15,273 nucleotides of DNA from an uncultured Porphyromonadaceae bacterium (lineage in GTDB: Bacteria > Bacteroidota > Bacteroidia > Bacteroidales > Muribaculaceae): positions 1 to 15,273 of the forward strand of contig CALJBF010000275.1 in the NCBI GenBank assembly GCA_938027385.1, written 5' to 3'. The notes below the pieces were generated by a model. That model searched no databases. It was not told where the DNA came from and worked only from the letters and a program-made list of their open reading frames with translations. The stretch's first letter is position 1, and every line of letters starts with the position of its first letter. Below are positions 7,441-14,667 of the stretch, piece after piece. A program made the position numbers and the translations under genes.

Positions 7441-8127
7441 TCAGCCTTTGGCCTTGATGAGCACGCGGTCGACCATACCGTAGGCTTTGGCCTCTTCGGC
7501 GGTCATCCAGTAGTCGCGGTCAGAGTCGGTCTCGACCTTCTCGATGGGCTGGCCCGAGTGGTTGGCGATAATCTCGTAAAGCTCGTGTTTGAGCTTGAGG
7601 ATCTCGCGGGCTGTGATCTCGATATCCGATGCCTGACCCTGGGCGCCGCCCATGGGCTGGTGTATCATCACACGCGAGTGCTTGAGGGCGAAACGTTTCC
7701 CCTCGGCGCCGCTTACCAGCAGTACGGCTGCCATGGAGGCGGCGATGCCCGTGCAGATGGTTGCCACGTCGCTCGACACATACTGCATGGTGTCGTATAT
7801 GCCCAGACCGGCATATACCGATCCGCCGGGCGAGTTGATGTAGATGTTTATATCTTTGCCGGGGTCTGCCTGGTCAAGGTAAAGCAGCTGGGCCTGTATT
7901 ACGTTGGCGGTATAGTCGTTGACTTCGGTGCCGAGGAAGATGATGCGGTCCATCATCAGGCGCGAGAATACGTCCATCTGGGCTACGTTGAGCTGGCGCT
8001 CCTCGATGATTGTCGGCGAGATGTAGCTCGAGCGGATGGCCGAGTTGCTTGCCGAAGTGTATTGGTCAAGTGCCAGGGAGTTCATTCCCAGGTGCTTGAC
8101 GGCATAGTTACGGAAATCGTTTGTCAT
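7441..8127 (-). CDS. clpP: ATP-dependent Clp protease proteolytic subunit ClpP
   Basis: A serine peptidase that forms the double-heptamer barrel degrading proteins fed in by ClpX. With the ATG at 8127 it has 228 residues. The catalytic triad is Ser131 (in GIAASMAA), His156 (MIHQP) and Asp205; the spacings of 74 and 49 residues to the Asp match E. coli ClpP. NSPGGSVYAGLGIYDTM (98-114) is the substrate-binding strand region. A TTG at 8148 would add seven residues, but the ATG gives the MTNDFRNYAVKHLG start that resembles Bacteroides ClpP, so it is chosen. The N-terminus before the core is about 30 residues longer than in E. coli and may be a propeptide or the axial loop region. It lies between tig and clpX and has its own candidate promoter. 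Confidence 0.96.
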   Translation of the reverse strand: MTNDFRNYAVKHLGMNSLALDQYTSASNSAIRSSYISPTIIEERQLNVAQMDVFSRLMMDRIIFLGTEVNDYTANVIQAQLLYLDQADPGKDINIYINSPGGSVYAGLGIYDTMQYVSSDVATICTGIAASMAAVLLVSGAEGKRFALKHSRVMIHQPMGGAQGQASDIEITAREILKLKHELYEIIANHSGQPIEKVETDSDRDYWMTAEEAKAYGMVDRVLIKAKG

Positions 8128-8174
8128 ATCTGATATTCTGTTTTTCAAATTTTAATAAAGGCTTATGTAATCTC

Positions 8175-8191
8175 GGGCCGTAAGCCGGCCC
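8175..8191 (-). promoter_or_regulatory. Small hairpin in the clpP leader
   Basis: GGGCCG (8175-8180) and CGGCCC (8186-8191) form a 6-bp GC stem with a 5-nt loop, between the candidate clpP promoter and the ATG at 8127. It could shape translation or stability of the clpP message. The fold is seen; the role is inferred. Confidence 0.35.
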
Positions 8192-8211
8192 CTTGTAAGC
8201 CAAATCTAATT

Positions 8212-8244
8212 CAAAGATAGTAAAAATTTCGCAATTCCGTGCAA
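8212..8244 (-). promoter_or_regulatory. Candidate promoter of clpP
   Basis: On the minus strand a -7 element TATCTTTG (8212-8219) is preceded by TTG (8242-8244) at a 22-bp spacing, slightly longer than ideal. An overlapping alternative -7, TAGATTTG, lies at 8201-8208. The predicted leader is about 80 nt. It lies in the 281-bp tig-clpP gap, which otherwise holds only the two hairpins listed separately. Confidence 0.5.
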
Positions 8245-8349
8245 TAGTTAGTGTATTTAGCGCAAAAATCTTTGAGAAATCTGCGGGCATGCGATAAATC
8301 TTCCCGTTTGCCGATGTCACGAACTTTATACGTCGGGTGAAAACAAGGC

Positions 8350-8379
8350 AGGGAGCCGGCCTTGTGGCTGACTCCCTGT
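8350..8379 (-). terminator. Hairpin terminator downstream of tig
   Basis: Arms CAGGGAG (8350-8356) and CTCCCTG (8373-8379) can extend with an inner GCC/GGC pairing. On the minus strand the stem is followed by CCTTGTTTTC, a modest T-rich tract. It starts 29 nt after the tig stop codon. Together with the candidate clpP promoter this suggests that tig can be transcribed as a single gene. Confidence 0.5.
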
Positions 8380-8408
8380 CTGTGGTATGCGGTTGGTACG
8401 CGGGGGTA

Positions 8409-9773
8409 TTATTCTGCGTCGGGGTTGGCGAGTTTCTTGAACTCGTCGAGCGACACGGTCTTCTCGTCAAGGGTGATGAGGGCCTTGATGACGTTGAAGA
8501 GCTTGCGGTTGGCCACATCCTGGTGGATACGGCGGGCGTAGTTCTTGTCTTCGAGAATCTTTTTGGCGTAGCTGGTGAGGGTCTCGTCGTCCATGTTGGT
8601 CATGCCGTACTGGGCGAACTGGTTGTAGGCGAGGCCTTTTGCAAAGCCGAGCAGGTCGTCGTCGTTGACCTTGATGTCATGCTTGCGGGCGATAGAACCC
8701 TCGATAAGCTCCCATTTGATGCCGGGAATCATCTTGTCGAAGTCGGCGTCGACGGTTTCGGGGGTGAGTTTCTCGTCGCGGGCCACGAGCCATTTCTTCA
8801 GGAAGGCGGCGGGGAGCTCGAAGTTGCCGAACTGTTTCACGATCTCGTCCTGCACGTCGCGGTTGAACATCATCTCGCTGTTGGGGGCGAGCTGGGCGGC
8901 GATCATCTTCTTCAGTTCCTCGTAGTAGGCCTCCTCGTCGGCGATATTGCCGCCGGCGAACACCTCTTTATAGAACTCCTCGTTGTGCTCGGCGGGTTTC
9001 ACCACGATGATTTCCGAGATGGCCATCTCGAAGTTGTCATGCAGGTCAGCCACTTTCTCCTTGTCGACGTGGAGCATCGAGGCGAGTTCGGCGGCGTTGC
9101 CGTCGCATGTGTTCCAGGGGTTGAAGACAACCTTGTCGCCCACTTTCTTGCCGGTGAACTTCTCGGCCTCGGCCTTGTCCTTGAAGAACATGGGGGCCAC
9201 GATACCGTCGATCACCTGGATGGCATCTTCGTCAGAGCGCACGTTGCCTTCGGCGTCGAGCTGCATCAGAGCGCCTTTCACGAGGGCTTTCTCTGTAACC
9301 TCCTCGCCGGGAACCTGTGCGCCGAAACGCTCGCGCAGAGCGGCGTCCTGCTGGTCAACCATATCCTTGGCCACCTCGATGGTATAGTAGGGGGCGTGGA
9401 AATCTTTGGTGAGGTCGACCTCTACCTCGGGGGCGAGACCGATTTCATATTCAAAGGTGTAGTCTTTGTCGTTGAGGTTGACTTCCTTCACTTCTACGGG
9501 AAGGGGCTCGCCGAGGATATCGATCTTGTTCTCGCGCAGATAATCGATTACGGCGCGGAACACCTCTTCGTTGAGCACGTGGCTCTTCACATCCTTGCCG
9601 AAACGGCGGCGGAGCTGGTCGAGTGACACATGACCCGGGCGGAAACCGGGAATCTGGCGCGTACGGCCTATTTCTTTGAGTTCTTTGTTTACTTTGTCGA
9701 GATAGTCGTTTTCGGTGACCTCTACTTTGATGCGGCCTTCCAGATCGGAAGTCTTTTCAAGTGTTACCTGCAT
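8409..9773 (-). CDS. tig: Trigger factor, ribosome-associated chaperone
   Basis: It binds near the ribosome exit tunnel and shields nascent chains. The 454-residue protein has an N-terminal ribosome-binding domain with the GFRPG signature loop (43-47, versus GFRxGKVP in many bacteria). A degenerate FKBP-like segment at about 150-255 lacks an obvious strong PPIase signature. A long helical C-terminal chaperone domain runs from about 260 to 450. Length is normal for Bacteroidales. The ATG at 9773 gives MQVTLEKTSDLEGRIKV, a normal first strand. It is the first gene of the tig-clpP-clpX-recQ run and diverges from the FtsE-like gene; a well-formed promoter lies at 9816-9846. The loop residues after GFRPG (HVS) differ from the usual pattern. 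Confidence 0.96.
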   Translation of the reverse strand: MQVTLEKTSDLEGRIKVEVTENDYLDKVNKELKEIGRTRQIPGFRPGHVSLDQLRRRFGKDVKSHVLNEEVFRAVIDYLRENKIDILGEPLPVEVKEVNLNDKDYTFEYEIGLAPEVEVDLTKDFHAPYYTIEVAKDMVDQQDAALRERFGAQVPGEEVTEKALVKGALMQLDAEGNVRSDEDAIQVIDGIVAPMFFKDKAEAEKFTGKKVGDKVVFNPWNTCDGNAAELASMLHVDKEKVADLHDNFEMAISEIIVVKPAEHNEEFYKEVFAGGNIADEEAYYEELKKMIAAQLAPNSEMMFNRDVQDEIVKQFGNFELPAAFLKKWLVARDEKLTPETVDADFDKMIPGIKWELIEGSIARKHDIKVNDDDLLGFAKGLAYNQFAQYGMTNMDDETLTSYAKKILEDKNYARRIHQDVANRKLFNVIKALITLDEKTVSLDEFKKLANPDAE

Positions 9774-9815
9774 GGTAAAATAGTATGTATTTTTTGTTTA
9801 ATTTTTTTCAGCATG

Positions 9816-9846
9816 CAAAATTAAGCCTAAAAATCCGATTAACCAA
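9816..9846 (-). promoter_or_regulatory. Promoter of tig
   Basis: On the minus strand TTG (9844-9846) is followed by a 20-bp spacer and TAATTTTG (9816-9823), matching the Bacteroidetes consensus. The predicted start of transcription is near 9811, giving a leader of just under 40 nt before the ATG at 9773. Confidence 0.7.
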
Positions 9847-9903
9847 TTTACGCGCTCACTTTTTTGAATATGTGGCTGTCAGGGAGCCTCAAAAGAGTTA
9901 AAA

Positions 9904-9944
9904 TTGTTTAAAACAACATATATCCGGTTTTATGCCATATATGT
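9904..9944. promoter_or_regulatory. Paired inverted repeats in the tig/ftsE control region, possible operators
   Basis: Two symmetric elements lie side by side. TTGTTT-A-AAACAA (9904-9916) is a near-perfect palindrome with 6-bp arms. ACATATAT (9916-9923) and ATATATGT (9937-9944) are perfect 8-bp arms with centres 21 bp apart, about two turns of the helix. The second overlaps the expected -33 region of the rightward promoter. The geometry suits a dimeric repressor or activator, but no regulator is identified, and AT-rich DNA produces such repeats by chance more easily. Confidence 0.4.
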
Positions 9945-9958
9945 AAGCCTTAACTTTG
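9928..9958 (+). promoter_or_regulatory. Candidate promoter of the ftsE-lysC transcript
   Basis: A -7 element TAACTTTG (9951-9958) fits the consensus; the -33 position holds TTTT (9928-9931) instead of TTTG, at a 19-bp spacing. Transcription would start near 9963, leaving only about 13 nt before the ATG at 9977. The weak -33 together with the overlapping inverted repeat suggests that activation or repression may matter here. Confidence 0.5.
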
Positions 9959-9976
9959 TGAGTTAAATTGACAGAA

Positions 9977-10663
9977 ATGGATTGCATTATCAAATATGAG
10001 GATGTGGAGGTGCTCAGAAAGGAGCTCGTGGTGCTCAAGCATGCCACATTTCAGGTAAATGCCGGCGAATTCGTGTATCTGATAGGGCGCGTCGGCTCGG
10101 GCAAATCATCGCTGATGAAGTCGATGTATGCCGAGATTCCCCTTTTCAGCGGCAGTGCCGACGTGCTCGGCCGTGACCTTATCGGCATAGCCCGGCGCGA
10201 GATTCCGATGCTGCGTCGCGACATCGGAATCGTGTTCCAGGACTTTCAGCTGCTGACCGACCGTAATGTCTACCAGAACCTCATGTTTGTGCTGGACGCC
10301 ACCGGCTGGAAAGACAAGGATGAGAAGGAGGCCCGCATAGAGTCGTGCCTGCGCCAGGTGGGCATGGCCAATAAGTCATACAAGATGCCGCACGAGCTTT
10401 CGGGTGGTGAACAGCAGCGCATCGTCATAGCACGCGCCCTGCTGAACAAGCCGCGCCTTATACTGGCCGATGAGCCAACCGGCAACCTCGACCCCGAGAC
10501 GGGCCAGCAGATTTTCGATCTGCTGAGGTCGTGCACCGCCGACGGCACCGCTGTCATCATGGCCACACACAATATGTCGCTGGTTGAGAAATTTCCGGCA
10601 CGCACCATGCGGTGCGAGGGCAAACAGCTCATTGATTCACAGGCTCAGTCAGCCGAGAGCTGA
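9977..10663 (+). CDS. ftsE: FtsE-like ABC transporter ATP-binding protein
   Basis: In other bacteria FtsE is the ATPase that works with membrane partner FtsX to control peptidoglycan hydrolases at division. The 228-residue protein has Walker A GRVGSGKS (37-44), Q-loop Gln88 and signature LSGGEQQR (141-148). Walker B is LILADEP (161-167) with Asp165 and Glu166, followed by the D-loop and switch His198. All catalytic parts are intact. FtsE is preferred over LolD or MacB-type ATPases because of the short length and the overall Bacteroidales FtsE resemblance, but the three families are close. The ATG at 9977 is chosen over TTG at 9968 because the predicted transcript starts just before it. No FtsX partner is present in the window. 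lysC follows after 34 bp and is probably cotranscribed. Confidence 0.85.
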   Translation: MDCIIKYEDVEVLRKELVVLKHATFQVNAGEFVYLIGRVGSGKSSLMKSMYAEIPLFSGSADVLGRDLIGIARREIPMLRRDIGIVFQDFQLLTDRNVYQNLMFVLDATGWKDKDEKEARIESCLRQVGMANKSYKMPHELSGGEQQRIVIARALLNKPRLILADEPTGNLDPETGQQIFDLLRSCTADGTAVIMATHNMSLVEKFPARTMRCEGKQLIDSQAQSAES

Positions 10664-10697
10664 CAAAAAATCGCTGTAATACATACTGCAGTAAAGA

Positions 10698-12017
10698 ATG
10701 AAAGTAATGAAGTTCGGGGGCACCTCGGTGGGCTCCGCAGACAGAATAAAGCATGTGGCCTCGCTCATCACCGGGCGCGGCCAGAACATCGTGGTGCTCT
10801 CGGCCATGTCAGGCACTACAAACACGCTGGTAGAGATCGCCGGATACCTCAGGCGTCACAACATCAACGGCGCCAAAGATATAATCAACACCCTTGAGAA
10901 AAAATATTGCCAGACGATAGCCCTGCTCTTCTCTACGGTTGACTACCGCATGGAGGCCGACGAGGAGATCCGCGGCATATTCTCGCATATCCGCGGCCTG
11001 TGCCGCGAGCGTTTCGACGAGGATGACGAGAAGGAGATTCTGGCCCAGGGTGAGATGATGTCGACCACGCTGATGTACCTTTACCTGCATGAGCAGGGGG
11101 TGAACGCCGCATTCCTGCCGGCGCTCGACTACATGCGTACCGACGTCAACTCAGAAGCCGACAACGAATACATCCACGACCGGCTTATGGCGCTGCTTGA
11201 CGAGAATCCCTGCGCCGAACTCTACATAACCCAGGGGTACATCTGCCGCAACAACCTCGGAAAGGTCGACAACCTGCAGCGCGGAGGCTCAGACCTTACG
11301 GCATCGCTTGTCGGAGCCGCCGTAAGCGCCGACGAGATAGAGATCTGGACCGACATCGACGGAATGCACAACAACGATCCCCGCTATGTCGACGGCACCA
11401 GCCCAGTGGCCGAGCTGCATTTCGACGAGGCGGCCGAACTGGCCTATTTCGGCGCCAAGATCCTGCATCCGGCCTGCGTGCTCCCCGCAAAGGTCAACAA
11501 CATACCGGTGCGCCTGCTCAACACGCTCGAGCCGTCGGCCCGCGGCACCCTCATCCATCACACCGAGCGCCGCAAGGAGATCAAGGCCGTGGCCGCAAAA
11601 GACAACATTATCGCCATAAAGATAAAGTCGTCGCGCATGATTCCGGCCTCGAATTTCATGCACCGCGTATTCGAGATTTTCGACAACTACCGCAAGCCCA
11701 TCGACATGATCGCCACCTCTGAGGTCGGCGTTACCGTGACGGTTGACTCTCCCCTGAAACTCGAGCATATCATCGATGAGCTGAAAGAAATCGGTACCGT
11801 GCAGGTCGACGACAACATGACCATTATCTGCGTGGTAGGTGACCTTGACTGGCACAACCGTGGCTATGAGGCCGAGGCGCTCGACGCCCTGCGCGACATA
11901 CCGGTGCGCATGGTGTCTTATGGCGGCTCCGACTCAAACATATCGTTCCTGGTCTCAGCCGACGACAAGACAGACGCCCTGCGGGCATTGTCGCGGAGAC
12001 TGTTCGACGCCAAGTAA
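10698..12017 (+). CDS. lysC: Aspartate kinase
   Basis: It phosphorylates aspartate with ATP, the committed step to lysine, diaminopimelate, threonine and methionine. The 439-residue protein has the kinase motifs KFGGTSVG (5-12), RGGSDLTAS (195-203), WTDIDG (217-222) and FGAKILHP (251-258). Two ACT regulatory domains follow (about 305-370 and 375-437). The segment FMHRVFEIFDNYRKPIDMIATSEV (320-343) resembles the lysine-binding part of E. coli AKIII (LysC), so feedback inhibition by lysine is likely but inferred. There is no fused homoserine dehydrogenase. The ATG at 10698 begins directly before the kinase motif, and a 10-bp palindrome TACTGCAGTA (10684-10693) sits just upstream. It is probably cotranscribed with the FtsE-like gene. 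lysA, which I recall near lysC in some relatives, is not next to it here. Confidence 0.96.
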   Translation: MKVMKFGGTSVGSADRIKHVASLITGRGQNIVVLSAMSGTTNTLVEIAGYLRRHNINGAKDIINTLEKKYCQTIALLFSTVDYRMEADEEIRGIFSHIRGLCRERFDEDDEKEILAQGEMMSTTLMYLYLHEQGVNAAFLPALDYMRTDVNSEADNEYIHDRLMALLDENPCAELYITQGYICRNNLGKVDNLQRGGSDLTASLVGAAVSADEIEIWTDIDGMHNNDPRYVDGTSPVAELHFDEAAELAYFGAKILHPACVLPAKVNNIPVRLLNTLEPSARGTLIHHTERRKEIKAVAAKDNIIAIKIKSSRMIPASNFMHRVFEIFDNYRKPIDMIATSEVGVTVTVDSPLKLEHIIDELKEIGTVQVDDNMTIICVVGDLDWHNRGYEAEALDALRDIPVRMVSYGGSDSNISFLVSADDKTDALRALSRRLFDAK

Positions 12018-12024
12018 CGCTGGC

Positions 12025-12720
12025 TCAGTTGCCAAGCGACCTGAAAAAAGCTTTGAATTGCCGGTGTGTGCCATATACAGTGATATGGTCTCCGCCGGCA
12101 ATTCTTGTATCCTTGTCATTGCCGTCGATGTCGAGAGTCGTGAGGTCTTTGGCCGCTATGCCGAGTATGTTCGTCTTCTCTTTCGGCCGCGACACCGATA
12201 TTAGTTGCAGCCCCTTGAGCTCATCGGCAAATTCTGTTACAGCCACCCCGACAAGCGTGTCGGGCACCGTGAATGTGGCCACATAGCTGTCGGAGTCGAC
12301 ACGCAGGCTCTCCACATGCGAGTCAAGTTCCATCTCGTTCACGAGATCGCGGGCGGCGCGTTGCTCCGGAGTCACGATACGTGTCACGTCCAGTCCCTCG
12401 AGAATGGCCTGATGCAGTTCGTCAACGGCGCGCGCATAGATTTTCCTGACCCCCATCTGGCGCAGCAGAGCCACGGTCTTGATGCTTGCGCCGAAATTCT
12501 CACCGATCGCCACTATTACAAGGTCGACATTCTTCAGCGGCAGAGCGGCCAGCGATGCCGGGTCGCAGGAATCGATTATGTAGGTCGTGGACACATAATC
12601 CTTTATGGCGTCGACATTGGCTTTGTCATGGTCGGCGCAGATTACCTCATGGCCGAGGTCGGTAAGGTCGCGGGCAAGGTTGCTGCCGTATATTCCGAGT
12701 CCGATTATCAGGTATCGCAT
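12025..12720 (-). CDS. trkA: Potassium uptake regulatory subunit, TrkA/KtrA type
   Basis: A cytoplasmic RCK protein that binds nucleotide and gates the partner K+ channel. The 231-residue protein has one RCK_N Rossmann domain (about 1-118), with GLGIYG (7-12) and acidic Asp30 at the end of the second strand as expected for NAD(H) or ATP-ribose binding. One RCK_C domain follows (about 137-230). A single RCK unit matches the KtrA type rather than the doubled E. coli TrkA. The ATG at 12720 begins the first Rossmann strand directly. It lies 31 bp behind the channel gene and is surely part of the same operon. Its stop codon is only 7 bp from that of lysC on the other strand. Confidence 0.93.
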   Translation of the reverse strand: MRYLIIGLGIYGSNLARDLTDLGHEVICADHDKANVDAIKDYVSTTYIIDSCDPASLAALPLKNVDLVIVAIGENFGASIKTVALLRQMGVRKIYARAVDELHQAILEGLDVTRIVTPEQRAARDLVNEMELDSHVESLRVDSDSYVATFTVPDTLVGVAVTEFADELKGLQLISVSRPKEKTNILGIAAKDLTTLDIDGNDKDTRIAGGDHITVYGTHRQFKAFFRSLGN

Positions 12721-12751
12721 AAGAATTCGTTTGATTGCAGGGTTGAACGGG

Positions 12752-14617
12752 TCAGTTGATTATGATGTTTTCGTCGGGAAGTACCACAGGCGGGTCGTTG
12801 TGGCGTCCGACAACGCCGACAAGGAGCGAGATCAGTCCCACGCGCCCGAAATACATAGCCACGCACAGCAGCCCCTTCGAGGGGGAAGACAGGTCTGAGG
12901 TGATGCCGAGCGAGGTGCCCACGGTGAACAGCGCCGACGCCGATTCGTAGACAAGCGCCTTTACCGGCAGATTCGGCTCAAGCCCCACTAAGGTGATTGT
13001 CACAGCGAAGAATGCCACTATCGAGAGGCTGATTACGGCGTGCGCCATGCGTATCGAGCCGCGCGCGATGGTGCGGTTGTGAGCCGTCACACGGTCGCGG
13101 CCAAGTATCACGGCTTTGAGGTTGAGCAGCATTACGGCAAACGTGTTGACCTTGATGCCGCCGGCCGTTGACTGCGAGGCGCCCCCGATCCACATCAGCA
13201 GTATGAACATTATCACCGTGACGTCGAGGAAACGTGCCGGGTTCACCGAGCTGAATCCCGACGAACGGGGCACCGTGGCATTGAAGAAAGACTGCGCGGT
13301 CTTTTCCCACAGCGACATGCCGGCCAGGGTGTTGTCATATTCAAAGATAAAGAACGCCATTGCAGACAGGGCCAGCAGCCATGCTGTGGTAACCAGCACA
13401 ATCCGGGTATTCAAGTCAAGAAGGTGTGCTTTGCGTCCCCTTATGGCGCGTCCGGTAACGCGGTGCCATAGAATGCTTAATTTCCGGCGCCCGGCCTGGT
13501 AGAAGTTGACAAGGATGGGGAATCCGATGCCGCCCGCTATGACCAATATGGCTATCACGACATAAACCATCTGGTTCGATTTCAGCAGAGCGGGATTCGA
13601 CAGACCCCCTTCGACGTTCGAGAAACCTGCGTTGCAGAACGCCGACAGCGCATGGAAGGCCGAGAATACCACCTCGTCATGCACGCTCATGCCGAGGGTG
13701 CCGTGCACCGTCAGGAAAATGGCCGCGGCCCCGACGGCCTCTATGGCAAGCGTGAACGTGAGGATGTAGATGAGCGTGGGCAACAGCGAGTTGATGGTCT
13801 TCGAGTAAATCATATCCTTGACCATCAGCTGGCTGTAGATCGAGGTGTTGCCGCTGAAGAACAGAGCGAAAAAACTTGTGAAGGTGATTACCCCCACGCC
13901 ACCCACCTGTATCATCAGCGCAAGCACCACGAGTCCGGTAGGTGTGAATGTCTGCGAGACGTCGAGTGTGGTGAGCCCGGTGATGCATACGGCGCTTGTG
14001 GAGACAAACAGCGAGTCGATGTAATTTATCGGGACAACGGTGCAGCGCGGCATCATCAGCAGCAGTGAGCCGATGATTACCAGCACGAAGAAACTTCCGG
14101 CAAGGATAAGCGACGGGTTGGTGTGGCGCCCGAGCAGTTTGAGGATGCCGAAACTGAAGTCGACGAACGCATACGCCCCCAGGGCGAGATACAGCAGGGG
14201 GCGTCCGTAGGCTATGTGTTCCAGCCATGGAATCCACGGATTCTCGGGGTGCGGATAAAGCAGCGGCAGCAAAGTCACCAGAACCAGACCCTCGACAATC
14301 CATTTTATGACGCGGGTCTGCCGCACGGTGTTTCTGAAATCAAGCAACAGATTGTAGAGAATGTTGACGATTAACACACCCTGTATCACACGCATGCAAT
14401 GGTGGAGTGAGTTGACTTCGAGCGCCGACCGCTCGAACCCGAACAGCAGGGTCAGGATGGTCAGGCACGCCACCGACGCCAGGAACGTAATCACGTCGAG
14501 CACGGCCGAGCCGGTGCGTATGAGTGCCGTAAAACGTGTCGTGAGACGTCTGTAACCGCGTATGAACCGCTGCCACAGACGTCTCACGTCAGTATATGTG
14601 ATGCCCGGAAGTGCCAT
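12752..14617 (-). CDS. trkH: Potassium uptake channel subunit, TrkH/KtrB type, with N-terminal membrane extension
   Basis: An inner-membrane K+ (or Na+-coupled K+) uptake subunit built from four M1-P-M2 repeats. The four P-loops are visible with their filter glycines: SAVCITGLT (208-216), SAFCNAGFS (325-333), VPRSSGFSS (449-457) and SALFTVGTS (561-569). GGASQSTAGGIKV (478-490) is the conserved gating-region segment. The 621-residue length exceeds the usual 440-490; the excess is an N-terminal part (about 1-165) with roughly four hydrophobic segments (near 38-60, 74-92, 104-121 and 138-158). I recall such extensions in Bacteroidetes, and their role is unclear. The ATG at 14617 has no Shine-Dalgarno sequence. 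It lies 50 bp downstream of the DUF4923 gene, and no consensus promoter was seen in that gap, so read-through is possible. Confidence 0.93.
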   Translation of the reverse strand: MALPGITYTDVRRLWQRFIRGYRRLTTRFTALIRTGSAVLDVITFLASVACLTILTLLFGFERSALEVNSLHHCMRVIQGVLIVNILYNLLLDFRNTVRQTRVIKWIVEGLVLVTLLPLLYPHPENPWIPWLEHIAYGRPLLYLALGAYAFVDFSFGILKLLGRHTNPSLILAGSFFVLVIIGSLLLMMPRCTVVPINYIDSLFVSTSAVCITGLTTLDVSQTFTPTGLVVLALMIQVGGVGVITFTSFFALFFSGNTSIYSQLMVKDMIYSKTINSLLPTLIYILTFTLAIEAVGAAAIFLTVHGTLGMSVHDEVVFSAFHALSAFCNAGFSNVEGGLSNPALLKSNQMVYVVIAILVIAGGIGFPILVNFYQAGRRKLSILWHRVTGRAIRGRKAHLLDLNTRIVLVTTAWLLALSAMAFFIFEYDNTLAGMSLWEKTAQSFFNATVPRSSGFSSVNPARFLDVTVIMFILLMWIGGASQSTAGGIKVNTFAVMLLNLKAVILGRDRVTAHNRTIARGSIRMAHAVISLSIVAFFAVTITLVGLEPNLPVKALVYESASALFTVGTSLGITSDLSSPSKGLLCVAMYFGRVGLISLLVGVVGRHNDPPVVLPDENIIIN

Positions 14618-14644
14618 GTCGTTATGTCACTATAACAACCGGGC

Positions 14645-14667
14645 CGCAGATATTTATTCTGTCTGCG
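14645..14667 (-). terminator. Hairpin immediately after the DUF4923 stop codon
   Basis: CGCAGA (14645-14650) and TCTGCG (14662-14667) form a 6-bp stem with an 11-nt AT-rich loop that abuts the stop codon at 14668-14670. No T-run follows. It may be a weak terminator or an intercistronic element ahead of trkH. Confidence 0.35.

Noticed and set aside
7318..8133. Plus-strand open frame of 271 codons across the clpP region
   Set aside because: Mostly antisense to clpP; the part outside clpP includes the intergenic hairpin, and no motif is visible.
8128..8148. TTG start giving ClpP seven more residues
   Set aside because: The ATG at 8127 gives the expected family start and a common start codon.
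8337..9626. Plus-strand open frame of 429 codons opposite tig
   Set aside because: It is the antisense shadow of trigger factor; the repetitive Val/Leu/Glu/Gly/His composition mirrors tig codons and there is no start context or motif.
11289..11855. Minus-strand open frame of 188 codons inside lysC
   Set aside because: Antisense to the kinase and ACT coding sequence of LysC, with shadow-like composition.
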